Of a stretch of 64,000 bases of DNA, positions 18,858 through 27,213 are shown piece after piece. A program made the translations under genes and the position numbers. The DNA is taken from the NCBI RefSeq assembly GCF_003917135.1, contig NZ_RPDI01000008.1, forward strand, positions 46,203-110,202, in the 5' to 3' direction. Each line of letters opens with the position of its first letter. Position 1 is the first letter of the stretch. Origin of the DNA: Leucobacter chromiireducens (GTDB lineage Bacteria > Actinomycetota > Actinomycetes > Actinomycetales > Microbacteriaceae). Under the pieces are notes generated by a model. The model did no database searches and was not told the DNA's origin. It saw only the letters and a program-made list of their open reading frames with translations.

Positions 18858-19496
18858 TCAGCTCCCGGCGATCTCGCCGAACAGGTAGCGGTCGAGCGTC
18901 GGGCCAATCGCGGCGGCGAGCTCGTCCCGCGGGAGGTCTGCGAGCGGCGGCACGCGGAGCACGTAGCGCGCGATGACGGTGCCGAGCAGGTGGGAGCCGA
19001 CGAGCGTGACGCGCAGCTCCGTCTGCTCGCCGGGCAGGAGCGGGGTCAGCCGCGTGATGAGCTCCCGCGAGATGAAGTTCAGGAAGATCCGGCGCGATTC
19101 CTCGTGCGTGCCCAGGTTTCTCACTAGGCCGATGAACGCCGGCCCCATCTCGGACTCCTCGAGCGCGGTGAGCACCGTGCGGAGGTAGGCGGTGCCGAGC
19201 GAGCCGCCGGGCGGCACGGAGTCGCTCGTGAGCAGCGTGGGGAACCCCCAGGACTCGAACGCGGCGGCGAGCATCGCGGTGAAGAGTTCCCCCTTCGTGC
19301 CGAAGTAGTAGTGCACGAGCTTCGTGTCGACGCCGGCCTCGGCGGCGATCGCGCGGATCGTCGCACCCTGGTACCCGTGCTCGTGGAACTGGGTGGTCGC
19401 CGCCGCGAGGATCTGCGCACGCCCGGACTCCCCGGCGACGCGGCGGCCCCGGCGCGCGGGCGCACCATCCTCGGCGGCGTTTCGCGGTGCGGTCAT
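18858..19496 (-). CDS. TetR/AcrR family repressor of the divergent ABC exporter
   Basis: A 212-residue repressor. The DNA-binding part is at about 28-75 with GRAQILAAATTQFHEHGYQG and VDTKLVHYYFGTKGELF. The rest is a helical ligand and dimer domain, with a MGPAFIGLVRNLGTHEESRR segment. The ATG at 19496 has GAGGGG upstream; a longer in-frame start would add a low-complexity extension made from a short DNA repeat. The gene is divergent from a drug-exporter-like operon whose promoter holds two copies of an imperfect palindrome, so it probably represses that operon. The effector is unknown. Confidence 0.88.
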   Translation of the reverse strand: MTAPRNAAEDGAPARRGRRVAGESGRAQILAAATTQFHEHGYQGATIRAIAAEAGVDTKLVHYYFGTKGELFTAMLAAAFESWGFPTLLTSDSVPPGGSLGTAYLRTVLTALEESEMGPAFIGLVRNLGTHEESRRIFLNFISRELITRLTPLLPGEQTELRVTLVGSHLLGTVIARYVLRVPPLADLPRDELAAAIGPTLDRYLFGEIAGS

Positions 19497-19527
19497 CGAC
19501 CCGTCCCCTCTCGCGGTGCGGCGCAGC

Positions 19528-19562
19528 GGCCGGCTGACTGGCCGGCTGACTGGCGTGCTGAC
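19528..19562. repeat. Short tandem repeat GGCTGACTGG upstream of tetR
   Basis: Units of about 12 bp, CGGCTGACTGGC, occur twice followed by a degenerate third copy (CGTGCTGACTGA). They lie in the 5' flank of the TetR gene. Confidence 0.6.
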
Positions 19563-19593
19563 TGACACGCTCAGCGTAGCAAGCTCCCCGCTA

Positions 19594-19646
19594 TTTCACT
19601 TCTCGGTGAATTGAGCTATCCTCATTTCATCGCTTGGTGAATTGAG
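19594..19646. promoter_or_regulatory. Two operator copies around the exporter promoter
   Basis: Copy 1 (19594-19615) and copy 2 (19625-19646) share TTTCA, eight variable bases, then GGTGAATTGAG. Each contains the symmetric halves TTCA and TGAA. The repeat spacing is 31 bp, about three helix turns. The -10 TATCCT (19617-19622) lies between them, and copy 2 runs to the edge of the SD GAGGAGG. This layout suits cooperative repression by the divergent TetR protein. Confidence 0.7.
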
Positions 19647-19655
19647 GAGGCGGCG

Positions 19656-20954
19656 ATGCGCGCGATCATCATGAAGGAGTTCCGCGAGCTGGCGCGAGAC
19701 CGGCGCACGCTCGCCATGCTGGTGGCGCTCCCCGTGCTCCTGCTCATCATCTTCGGCTACGCGGCGAACTTCGCGGTCGACCGCTTCGCGGTCGCGGTGA
19801 TCGGCCCCTCGGCGCCGGCGCTCCAGAGCGAGCTCGCGGACACCACCGCCGCCGACAGCCTCGAGTTCGTCCACCCCGAGACCGCGGGGGCCGGCGATCG
19901 CGCCGAGGCACTCGAACTCCTGCGCCGCGGGGCTGCGGACGCCGTGGTGGTCGCGCGCAGCGACGCCGCGGACGAGAACGCCGCACTCGCGGACCGCATG
20001 CGCGTCTCCCTCGACGGCAGCAGCCTGTTCACGGCCCAGTCCGCGCAGGGCGTCTTCATGCAGATCGTCGCGGAGGACGGCCAGGACCGGCTCGCCGAGG
20101 TCCGCGCCACCGCAGAGCAGGCGCGAGCGGACGCGAGCGCGGCGCAGGAGGACTTCACCCGCTTCGGCGAGGAGATCGCGGCGTACGGCGCGCGCGTGCA
20201 GGCGGCGCTCGCCTCCGGTGAAGCCCCGCCGGCGCCTCCGAGCACGCCGACGCCGACCGCGCTTCCGGAGTTCCCCGACGTCGCGACCCCGAGCACCGAC
20301 CCGGACGCGTTCATCACGGTGGAGTTCAACCCCGACCTCAAGACCTCCTGGGTCATGGTGCCCGGGCTGATCGGTCTCATCCTGCTGTTCATCGGCGCGC
20401 TGATCACGAGCATCGGGCTCGTGCGCGAGCGCGAGACCGGCACCCTCGAACAGCTCGCCGTGATGCCGCTGCGGCCCGCCGCGATCATCTTCGGCAAGAT
20501 CGCGCCGTACTTCCTCCTCGCCCTCCTCGACATGGCCGCCGTCACCGCGCTCGGCGTGTGGCTCTTCGGCATCCCGTTCGTCGGCAGCCTCGCGCTGTTC
20601 ACCCTCGCCGCGCTAGTGTTCCTGTTCGTCGTGCTCGGCGCTGGGGTGTTCATCTCCTCCGTGTCCCAGAGCACAGGCCAGGCGATCCAACTGGCGATCC
20701 TGTTCGTGGTGCCGCAGGTGCTGCTCTCCGGCCTCATCTTCCCGCTCGAGGCGATGCCGATCGGCGTGCGCTGGATCGGATACGCCCTCCCGCTCACCTG
20801 GTTCCGCGAGATCAGCCAGGGCGTCATGCTGCGCGGGGCTGGGCTCGACACACTGTGGTTCCCCCTCACGGTCCTCGCGGGCATGGCGGTCCTCGTGTTC
20901 GGCGCCGCGACCCTGCGAATGCGACACGCGCTCACCCACGGCGGAGCGCGCTGA
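19656..20954 (+). CDS. ABC-2 type drug-exporter permease
   Basis: A 432-residue membrane subunit of an ABC exporter in the YhhJ/YbhR-like group. The N-terminus MRAIIMKEFRELARDRRTL precedes helix 1 (about 17-36). A large external domain (about 40-225) includes a helical stretch and a Pro/Thr-rich hinge. Five more helices follow, with SIGLVRERETGTLEQLAVMP and the LIFPLEAMP motif near the end. SD GAGGAGG precedes the ATG. Its stop overlaps the ATPase gene as TGATG. Only one permease gene is present, so it would have to form a homodimer. Confidence 0.9.
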   Translation: MRAIIMKEFRELARDRRTLAMLVALPVLLLIIFGYAANFAVDRFAVAVIGPSAPALQSELADTTAADSLEFVHPETAGAGDRAEALELLRRGAADAVVVARSDAADENAALADRMRVSLDGSSLFTAQSAQGVFMQIVAEDGQDRLAEVRATAEQARADASAAQEDFTRFGEEIAAYGARVQAALASGEAPPAPPSTPTPTALPEFPDVATPSTDPDAFITVEFNPDLKTSWVMVPGLIGLILLFIGALITSIGLVRERETGTLEQLAVMPLRPAAIIFGKIAPYFLLALLDMAAVTALGVWLFGIPFVGSLALFTLAALVFLFVVLGAGVFISSVSQSTGQAIQLAILFVVPQVLLSGLIFPLEAMPIGVRWIGYALPLTWFREISQGVMLRGAGLDTLWFPLTVLAGMAVLVFGAATLRMRHALTHGGAR

Positions 20955-22792
20955 TGACCGCCGTGACCGTGCGCGCCGAGCGCGTCGCCGTGACCCTCGC
21001 TGGCCGGCCGGCGCTCTCGGGCTTCAGCGGCACCTTCTCCCCCGGCACGGTCTCCGCCCTCATCGGCGGCGACGGGGCCGGCAAGTCGACGCTGTTGCGC
21101 GCCCTCGCCGGGCGGCTGCCGGTCTCGGCCGGACGCATCACCGGGGTCCCCGCGGAGCGGCGCCGGCTCGGGTTCCAGCCGACGGAGGCCGGCGTGTGGC
21201 GCTCGCTGTCCGTCGCGGAGAACCTCGCGTTCGTCGCGAGCGTCTTCCGCCTCCCCGCCGCGACCGCGCGGGATCGTGGCGAGCTCCTGCTCGAACGCGC
21301 TGGCCTGCAGGACGCGCGCGGCCGCCTCGCCGGGGCGCTCTCCGGGGGGATGCGGCAGAAGCTCGGCGTGGTGCTCGCGACGCTCCACGAACCCGAGCTC
21401 GTGCTGCTCGACGAGCCGAGCACGGGCGTCGACCCGATCAGCCGGGCCGAGCTCTGGGCGCTGATCGCCGGCGCGGCGGCCGATGGCGCGACCGTCGTGT
21501 TCGCGACGAGCTACCTCGACGAGGCCGAGCGCGCGTCCCAGCTGCACCTGCTCGGGGGCGGAATCGTGCTCGCCGAGGGCACCGCGGCCGACGTGATCGC
21601 GCGTGCGCCAGGCGCGCTCTGGGCGGCCCCGGCCGACTCGTCGCAGGCGCGCGCCGCGGACGCCGGGACCCCAGCGGACGCCGGGAGCCCGGCGGGGGCC
21701 GGGTGGCGGCGCGGCAACACCGTGTTCCGCTGGCACCGCGATCCTGCCGCGCCGGCACCCGCGGGCTTCCGCGCCGCGACCCCCGACCTCGAGAACGCGA
21801 GCATCGCGCTCCTGCTCCGCGCGGAGGAGCACACCTCGGCCGCCGGCCAGCCGCCGCTGACACCCCGGCCCGCGCCAGCCGACACGGCCGCGCGGCCGCT
21901 CGTCGACGTGGCCGGGGCGGTGCAGCGGTTCGGGAGCGTCACCGCCCTCGACGGCGTCTCGCTCACCGTCGGCCCCGGCGAGATCGTCGGCCTGCTCGGC
22001 GGCAACGGCGCGGGCAAGACCACCCTCATGCGGGTGCTCCTGGGGCTCGAGACGCCGAGCGCGGGCAGCGTGGAGGTCTTCGGCGCGGCGCCCTCCCGCG
22101 CTGGGCGTCGCAGCGTCGGCTACGTCGCGCAGGGCATGGGCCTGTACCCGAGCCTCTCCGCCGCGGCGAACCTGAGCTTCGTCGCCGCCGTGCAGGGCGT
22201 TCCGGTGCCCGGGGAGCTCGCGGCCTGGGCGCAGCAGTGGGGGCACGCGCCGGCCGCCGAGCTGCCGCTCGGGGCCAGGCGCCAGCTCGCGTGCGCCGCG
22301 GCCGCGCTCCACGCCCCAGCGCTCCTCGTGCTCGACGAACCCACCTCGGGTATGGATGCCCTCTCACGCACCCGACTGTGGAACGATCTGCACCAGCAGG
22401 CCGACGCGGGCGCCGGGATCCTCGTCAGCACGCACTACATGCAGGAGGCGGCGCAGTGCGACCGGCTCGTGGTGCTCACTGGCGGGCGCGTCTCGGGCGC
22501 CGGTACCCTCGCCGAGGTGATCGCGGGGCACCGCTCGGTGAGCGTGACCACGCCCGAGTGGGCCGCCGCGTTCACGCTGCTGCGGGCCGCCGGCCTGCCG
22601 GCGCTCCTCGACGGCCGAACGCTCCGCGTGCCCGGCGTGCCGCGCGCACGCATCGCCGCGGCCCTCGCGCCGATCCAGGCGTCGGGCGCTGCGGTCGAGC
22701 TCGCGGAACTCCCGGCCACCCTCGAGGAAACCATGCTGCTCGCCGCGCGCCCCTTCCCCAGCCCGGCAGCTGCTGGCACAATGCTGCCATGA
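20954..22792 (+). CDS. Tandem ABC ATPase of a drug exporter (YbhF-like)
   Basis: A 612-residue protein with two nucleotide-binding domains in one chain, as in YbhF. Domain 1 (about 1-230) has GGDGAGKST, the signature LSGGMRQK and LVLLDEPSTGVD. A disordered Ala/Pro linker (about 230-315) joins it to domain 2, which has GGNGAGKTT and LLVLDEPTSGMD, but its signature reads LPLGARRQLA instead of LSGGQ. One site may therefore be slow or inactive. It overlaps both neighbours by 1-4 nt and should be translated with them. The operon lacks a membrane-fusion protein of the YbhG type. Confidence 0.88.
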   Translation: MTAVTVRAERVAVTLAGRPALSGFSGTFSPGTVSALIGGDGAGKSTLLRALAGRLPVSAGRITGVPAERRRLGFQPTEAGVWRSLSVAENLAFVASVFRLPAATARDRGELLLERAGLQDARGRLAGALSGGMRQKLGVVLATLHEPELVLLDEPSTGVDPISRAELWALIAGAAADGATVVFATSYLDEAERASQLHLLGGGIVLAEGTAADVIARAPGALWAAPADSSQARAADAGTPADAGSPAGAGWRRGNTVFRWHRDPAAPAPAGFRAATPDLENASIALLLRAEEHTSAAGQPPLTPRPAPADTAARPLVDVAGAVQRFGSVTALDGVSLTVGPGEIVGLLGGNGAGKTTLMRVLLGLETPSAGSVEVFGAAPSRAGRRSVGYVAQGMGLYPSLSAAANLSFVAAVQGVPVPGELAAWAQQWGHAPAAELPLGARRQLACAAAALHAPALLVLDEPTSGMDALSRTRLWNDLHQQADAGAGILVSTHYMQEAAQCDRLVVLTGGRVSGAGTLAEVIAGHRSVSVTTPEWAAAFTLLRAAGLPALLDGRTLRVPGVPRARIAAALAPIQASGAAVELAELPATLEETMLLAARPFPSPAAAGTMLP

Positions 22793-23268
22793 ATATCGCA
22801 CAGCCCCAGTACGATTCGCCGACGCTCACGCAGCGCGCCGAGCAGCACCTCGCGGTGGTGCGCGACACGGTTCAGCTGGACGCGATCCCGGCGCTCTACG
22901 ACCGCGCCTTCCCGCTGATCTTCGCCGCGCTGGAGGCCGCGGGGACCGCCCCGAGCGGCGCCCCGTACGGTGTGGTGCACGGTGCGCCAGGCGACACCCT
23001 CGACCTCTCCGTCGCGGTGCCCGTCGACGCGCCGGTTGCGCCGAGCGGCGAGGTGCAGGCGGAGACCCTCCCTGCCGGCACGGTGGCGACGCTGCTCGTC
23101 CGCGGCGACTACAGCGGCCTCGCCGACGCCTACGCGTTCCTCTTCGAGTGGCTCGCCGAGGCCGGGCACACGCCGCTCGGCCTCGCCTGGGAGCAGTATC
23201 TCACCGAGCCGGAGCCCGGCGGGGATCCCGCGCTGAATGAAACGCTGCTCGGCGTGCACCTGGCCTGA
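22789..23268 (+). CDS. GyrI-like / AraC effector-binding domain protein
   Basis: A 159-residue stand-alone GyrI-like small-molecule-binding domain. Family marks are the N-terminal RAEQHLAVVRDTVQLDAIPALYDRAFPLIF segment, PYGVVHG and the terminal FLFEWLAEAGHTPLGLAWEQYL block that lines the ligand pocket. Such proteins bind or sequester hydrophobic drugs; some hydrolyse small ligands. The ATG overlaps the tandem ATPase stop as ATGA, so it belongs to the same operon, fitting a drug-handling module. Confidence 0.82.
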   Translation: MNIAQPQYDSPTLTQRAEQHLAVVRDTVQLDAIPALYDRAFPLIFAALEAAGTAPSGAPYGVVHGAPGDTLDLSVAVPVDAPVAPSGEVQAETLPAGTVATLLVRGDYSGLADAYAFLFEWLAEAGHTPLGLAWEQYLTEPEPGGDPALNETLLGVHLA

Positions 23269-23413
23269 TGCTCTCGCCGGTAGACTGATCGGGTACACCA
23301 TCAGGCACCAGGGCGAACGCGGTGACACGCAGACCGCCCGACGACGCGGTGCCGCCCACATCGAGCCCGACCGCGAGAGAGTTCGCCGCGCGTCGAGAAC
23401 GGAGCCCCCAGGT

Positions 23414-26017
23414 ATGAGCGCGATCCCCGACAAGCCGGCACTCGAAGGCCTCGAAGCGAAGTGGGGCCCGGTATGGGAAGAGGCTGGGACGTACGCGTTC
23501 CCCCGCGAGGGCGCAACCGCCGCGGACGTCTACAGCATTGACACGCCCCCGCCCACCGCCTCGGGTTCGCTGCACGTCGGCCACGTGTTCTCCTACACGC
23601 ACACCGACACGGTGGCGCGCTACCAGCGCATGCAGGGCAAGCGCGTGTTCTACCCGATGGGCTGGGACGACAACGGTCTCCCCACCGAGCGCCGCGTTCA
23701 GAACTACTACGGCGTGCGCTGCGATCCCTCGCTCCCCTACGTCGAGGGCTTCGTCCCCCCGCACGACGGCGGCGACGGCAAGAGCATCAAGGCGGCCGAC
23801 CAGCAGCCCATCTCGCGCCGCAACTTCATCGAGCTGTGCGAACGCCTCACCGTCGAGGACGAGAAGCAGTTCGAGGATCTCTGGCGCACGCTCGGCCTGT
23901 CGGTCGACTGGTCGCAGAGCTACCGCACCATCGGCGCCGACTCGCTGCGCGCCTCGCAGCTCGCGTTCCTCCGCAACATCGAGCGCGGCGAGGCCTACCA
24001 GGCGCAGGCCCCGACGCTCTGGGACATCACCTTCCGCACGGCGGTCGCGCAGGCCGAGCTCGAGGACCGCGAGCAGCCGAGCGCGTACCACACGCTCGCG
24101 TTCCACAAGTCCGACGGCTCGGGTGACATCCTCATCGACACGACGCGCCCCGAGCTGCTCGCAGCCTGCGTCGCGCTCGTTGCGCACCCCGACGATGAGC
24201 GCTTCCAGCCGCTCTTCGGCACCACCGTGCGCACCCCGATCTTCGACGTCGAGGTGCCGATCGTCGCGCACCACCTCGCCAAGCAGGACAAGGGCACCGG
24301 CATCGCGATGATCTGCACGTTCGGCGACGTGACCGACGTGATCTGGTGGCGCGAGCTCGACCTCCCCAACCGCGCGATCCTCGGCTTCGACGGCCGCGTG
24401 ATCAGCGAGGCGCCGGAGGCCATCACCTCCGAGGCCGGCCGCGAGGCGTACGCGCAGATCGCGGGCAAGACCGTGTTCAGCGCGAAGCAGACCATGGTCG
24501 AACTGCTGCAGGCGTCCGGCGAGCTGACGGGCGAGATCCGCAAGATCACGCACCCCGTGAAGTTCTTCGAGAAGGGCGATAAGCCCCTCGAGATCGTCTC
24601 AACGCGCCAGTGGTATATCACGAACGGCGCACGCGACGAGTCGCTCCGCGAGCGCCTCCTCGCGCACGGCAAGGAGCTCGAGTGGCACCCCGACTTCATG
24701 CGGGTGCGCTACGAGAACTGGGTGGAGGGCCTGTCGGGCGACTGGCTGATCTCGCGCCAGCGCTTCTTCGGCGTGCCGATCCCGGTCTGGTACCCGCTCG
24801 ACGCCGACGGCAACCCCGTGTTCGACGAGCCGATCCTCCCCACGCCCGAGCAGCTGCCCGTCGACCCGTCGAGTGACGTGCCTGCCGGGTTCACGGAGGC
24901 GCAGCGCGGCGTTGCCGGCGGCTTCCAGGGCGAGGTCGACGTGATGGACACGTGGGCCACCTCCTCGCTCACCCCGCAGCTCGCTGGCGGCTGGGAGCGC
25001 GATCCCGAGCTGTTCGATCTCGTCTACCCGTACAGCCTGCGCCCGCAGGGCCAGGACATCATCCGCACCTGGCTGTTCTCGACGCTGCTGCGCTCGGAGC
25101 TCGAGGGCGGGCAGCTGCCGTGGAAGAACGCCGGCATTTCGGGCTGGATCCTCGATCCCGACCGCAAGAAGATGTCGAAGTCGAAGGGCAACGTGGTGAC
25201 GCCGGCCGGCATGCTCGAGCAGCACGGCTCGGACGCAGTGCGCTACTGGGCGGCCTCCGCGAAGCTCGGCACCGACGCGTCGTTCGATCCGCAGAACCCC
25301 ACGCAGATCAAGATCGGCCGCCGCCTGGCGATCAAGCTGCTCAACGCGGCGAAGTTCACGCTCGGCTTCGACACGAGCGGTGTCGGCACGGTGACCGAGC
25401 CGCTCGACCGGGCGATGCTCGCCGGTCTGGCCGACGTGATCGAGGACGCCACCCGCGCGTTCGAGCACTACGACCACGCACGGGCGCTCGAGCTCACGGA
25501 GTCGTACTTCTGGACGTTCTGCGATGACTACCTGGAGCTCGTCAAGGAGCGCGCGCACGGTGCCGCGGGCGACGACGGCACCGGCCAGCCGCGCGCGTCG
25601 GCCGTGACCGCGCTCCGCGCCGCGCTGTCCGTGTTTGTGCGCCTGCTCGCACCCGTACTCCCCTACGCGACCGAGGAGGTCTGGTCGTGGTTCGGCGAGG
25701 GCTCCGTGCACCAGGCGCAGTGGCCCGTGGCGGCGGAGACCCGCGCACTCGCCGGGGACGACGCCGACGCGGCGCTCCTCGCGCTCGTCGGGGGCGCGCT
25801 GATCGGGGTGCGCGGCGCTAAGACCGCTGCGAAGGCCTCGCAGAAGACGCCGGTCACGCTCGCGGTCGTGCACGCGCCGGCAGCGGATCGGGATCGCCTC
25901 GCGCTCGCCGCGGCCGATCTCGCAGCGGTGGGACGCATCGCGGAGCTGCGCATCGAGGCCGCCGAGGTCGAGGCGGTCACGGTCGCCGAGATCCAGCTCG
26001 AGCAGGCGGAGGGCTAA
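23414..26017 (+). CDS. valS: Valyl-tRNA synthetase
   Basis: ValRS (867 residues) charges tRNA-Val and edits threonine. LHVGH is at 53-57, and KKMSKSKGNVVTP near 585. The N-terminal region has the actinobacterial variant ERRVQNYYGVRCDPSLPYVE after GWDDNGLPT. The anticodon-binding domain and a C-terminal helical segment follow. The ATG at 23414 has an AGG SD and fits the family start. A -10-like TACACC lies near 23296. No T-box core is found upstream, unlike ileS. A small gene follows after 2 nt. Confidence 0.97.
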   Translation: MSAIPDKPALEGLEAKWGPVWEEAGTYAFPREGATAADVYSIDTPPPTASGSLHVGHVFSYTHTDTVARYQRMQGKRVFYPMGWDDNGLPTERRVQNYYGVRCDPSLPYVEGFVPPHDGGDGKSIKAADQQPISRRNFIELCERLTVEDEKQFEDLWRTLGLSVDWSQSYRTIGADSLRASQLAFLRNIERGEAYQAQAPTLWDITFRTAVAQAELEDREQPSAYHTLAFHKSDGSGDILIDTTRPELLAACVALVAHPDDERFQPLFGTTVRTPIFDVEVPIVAHHLAKQDKGTGIAMICTFGDVTDVIWWRELDLPNRAILGFDGRVISEAPEAITSEAGREAYAQIAGKTVFSAKQTMVELLQASGELTGEIRKITHPVKFFEKGDKPLEIVSTRQWYITNGARDESLRERLLAHGKELEWHPDFMRVRYENWVEGLSGDWLISRQRFFGVPIPVWYPLDADGNPVFDEPILPTPEQLPVDPSSDVPAGFTEAQRGVAGGFQGEVDVMDTWATSSLTPQLAGGWERDPELFDLVYPYSLRPQGQDIIRTWLFSTLLRSELEGGQLPWKNAGISGWILDPDRKKMSKSKGNVVTPAGMLEQHGSDAVRYWAASAKLGTDASFDPQNPTQIKIGRRLAIKLLNAAKFTLGFDTSGVGTVTEPLDRAMLAGLADVIEDATRAFEHYDHARALELTESYFWTFCDDYLELVKERAHGAAGDDGTGQPRASAVTALRAALSVFVRLLAPVLPYATEEVWSWFGEGSVHQAQWPVAAETRALAGDDADAALLALVGGALIGVRGAKTAAKASQKTPVTLAVVHAPAADRDRLALAAADLAAVGRIAELRIEAAEVEAVTVAEIQLEQAEG

Positions 26018-26019
26018 TC

Positions 26020-26268
26020 ATGCAGCTGGGGGCACGCTGGCGGGTGGGCGAACCGCCGCACCGCGGTGTGCCCCCGGAGCTGCACGACGCCATCGCGGCC
26101 GCCGAGGCCGCGCACCCGGGATCCGCGTCCTGGACGCTGACCTGGCTCGAGGGGCGACCGCGCTGTGCGCTCGACGAGCTCCTCGTGGTGACGCTCGACG
26201 CCGGCGGCTCCGTCCGTGCGGAGTCCCTCGCGAGCGACCCCGACGAGGAAGACGACTGGCTCAGCTAG
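26020..26268 (+). CDS. Small conserved-looking protein of unknown function
   Basis: An 82-residue protein beginning 2 nt after the valS stop, so almost certainly co-translated with it. The sequence MQLGARWRVGEPPHRGVPPE is basic at the front and ends in an acidic run DPDEEDDWLS. It has a WTLTWLEGRPRCALDEL segment and no membrane helix. I do not recognise a domain. Its size, codon usage and tight spacing support a real gene. Confidence 0.65.
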   Translation: MQLGARWRVGEPPHRGVPPELHDAIAAAEAAHPGSASWTLTWLEGRPRCALDELLVVTLDAGGSVRAESLASDPDEEDDWLS

Positions 26269-26287
26269 CTGAGCGAGGGAGGAACTG

Positions 26288-26830
26288 ATGCTTGGAGTAT
26301 CCGAAACTCGGCCGCGTCGCGCGCTGCTCGCGCTCTGCGCCGGCGCACTGATCGCGCTCCCGCTGACGGCGTGCGCGCCGGAGCCTGGCACCGACACGGG
26401 CGGCACGATCCCCGAGAGCGTCGCTGGTGCGGGTGGCAAGGACAGCGAGTCGAAGCCGGGCGCTGGCGACTCGGAGAGCAGCTGGTCCGAGCAGGACGTC
26501 CCGGAGGATCTGCCGAAGTCGACCACGCTCCCCGAGTCGTTCCCCTCCGCGCAGTTCGCGATCCCGGACGGCGCCGTGATTGACGACGCCGGGTCGCGCT
26601 CGGACACCTCGTGGTTCGTCGTGCTGCGCGCGGCGGACGCGGCGACGGCCGACACGCTGTGGGCGGGGATCATCTCCGCGAACGGCTTCGCCGAGGCAGA
26701 TTCCGCAGAAACCGCGGAGGGCGGAATGAGCGCGCAGCTCACCGGTGAGGGCGTGAGCGCGCTCGGCCTCACGATCCCGCAGGACGACGGCCAGGTGCTC
26801 ATCTCCTACGACATCGAGCTCGCCGCGTAG
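26288..26830 (+). CDS. Secreted lipoprotein of unknown function
   Basis: A 180-residue lipoprotein. The signal peptide has Arg residues at 8-11, a hydrophobic stretch and lipobox LTAC with Cys29. A Gly/Ser/Glu-rich linker (about 32-70) leads to a compact domain of about 110 residues that starts LPKSTTLPESFPSAQFAIPD and contains SDTSWFVVLRA. I do not recognise the domain. SD GGGAGGA precedes the ATG. It follows the valS-linked small gene after 19 nt and may share its transcript. Confidence 0.78.
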   Translation: MLGVSETRPRRALLALCAGALIALPLTACAPEPGTDTGGTIPESVAGAGGKDSESKPGAGDSESSWSEQDVPEDLPKSTTLPESFPSAQFAIPDGAVIDDAGSRSDTSWFVVLRAADAATADTLWAGIISANGFAEADSAETAEGGMSAQLTGEGVSALGLTIPQDDGQVLISYDIELAA

Positions 26831-26860
26831 CGACGACGATGCCCCCTGCCGGATACGGCC

Positions 26861-27080
26861 TCAGCGCGACGGGGTGCGCCCGGCGATGCGCGCGACGTCG
26901 GCGTCGCTGAGGTCTGAAAACCCCACGTGGATGGTCTGCACCGGCGAGGTTGCGGCGGAACCGTCTGCTCGCGTTGAGTCCAGCGCAACTGTGCGGACGA
27001 ACAGATCGAACTCGGGGGCGCAGTCGAGTGCGAACTCGAGTTGTCTGACCGCCCCAGCTCAGGCCTGCTTCGCCGCGAAT
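26861..27080 (-). pseudogene. Gene remnant, broken by a frameshift
   Basis: On the minus strand one frame reads VRQLEFALDCAPEFDLFVRT and continues to IHVGFSDLSDADVARIAGRT before a stop at 26861-26863. The composition looks coding. Upstream this frame hits a TGA, while the adjacent frame offers MSAAPRGLLATIRGEAGLSW. A one-base shift near 27050 would join them. I do not recognise the family. It sits beside the abortive-infection pair and may be debris from the same insertion. Confidence 0.35.
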
Positions 27081-27213
27081 TGTGGCCAGAAGGCCCCGTG
27101 GTGCCGCGCTCATACGCCCTCGGATCTCTGTGTCGTGTGATCGACACGGAAACGCCGATCAAACTGCAGATCCCCCGATGGAGAGCCCATCGGCACGCAC
27201 TGTGGGATCCAAG

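Noticed and set aside
23269..23413. A T-box before valS
   Set aside because: The GGTACCGCGG-type core is absent from this spacer.
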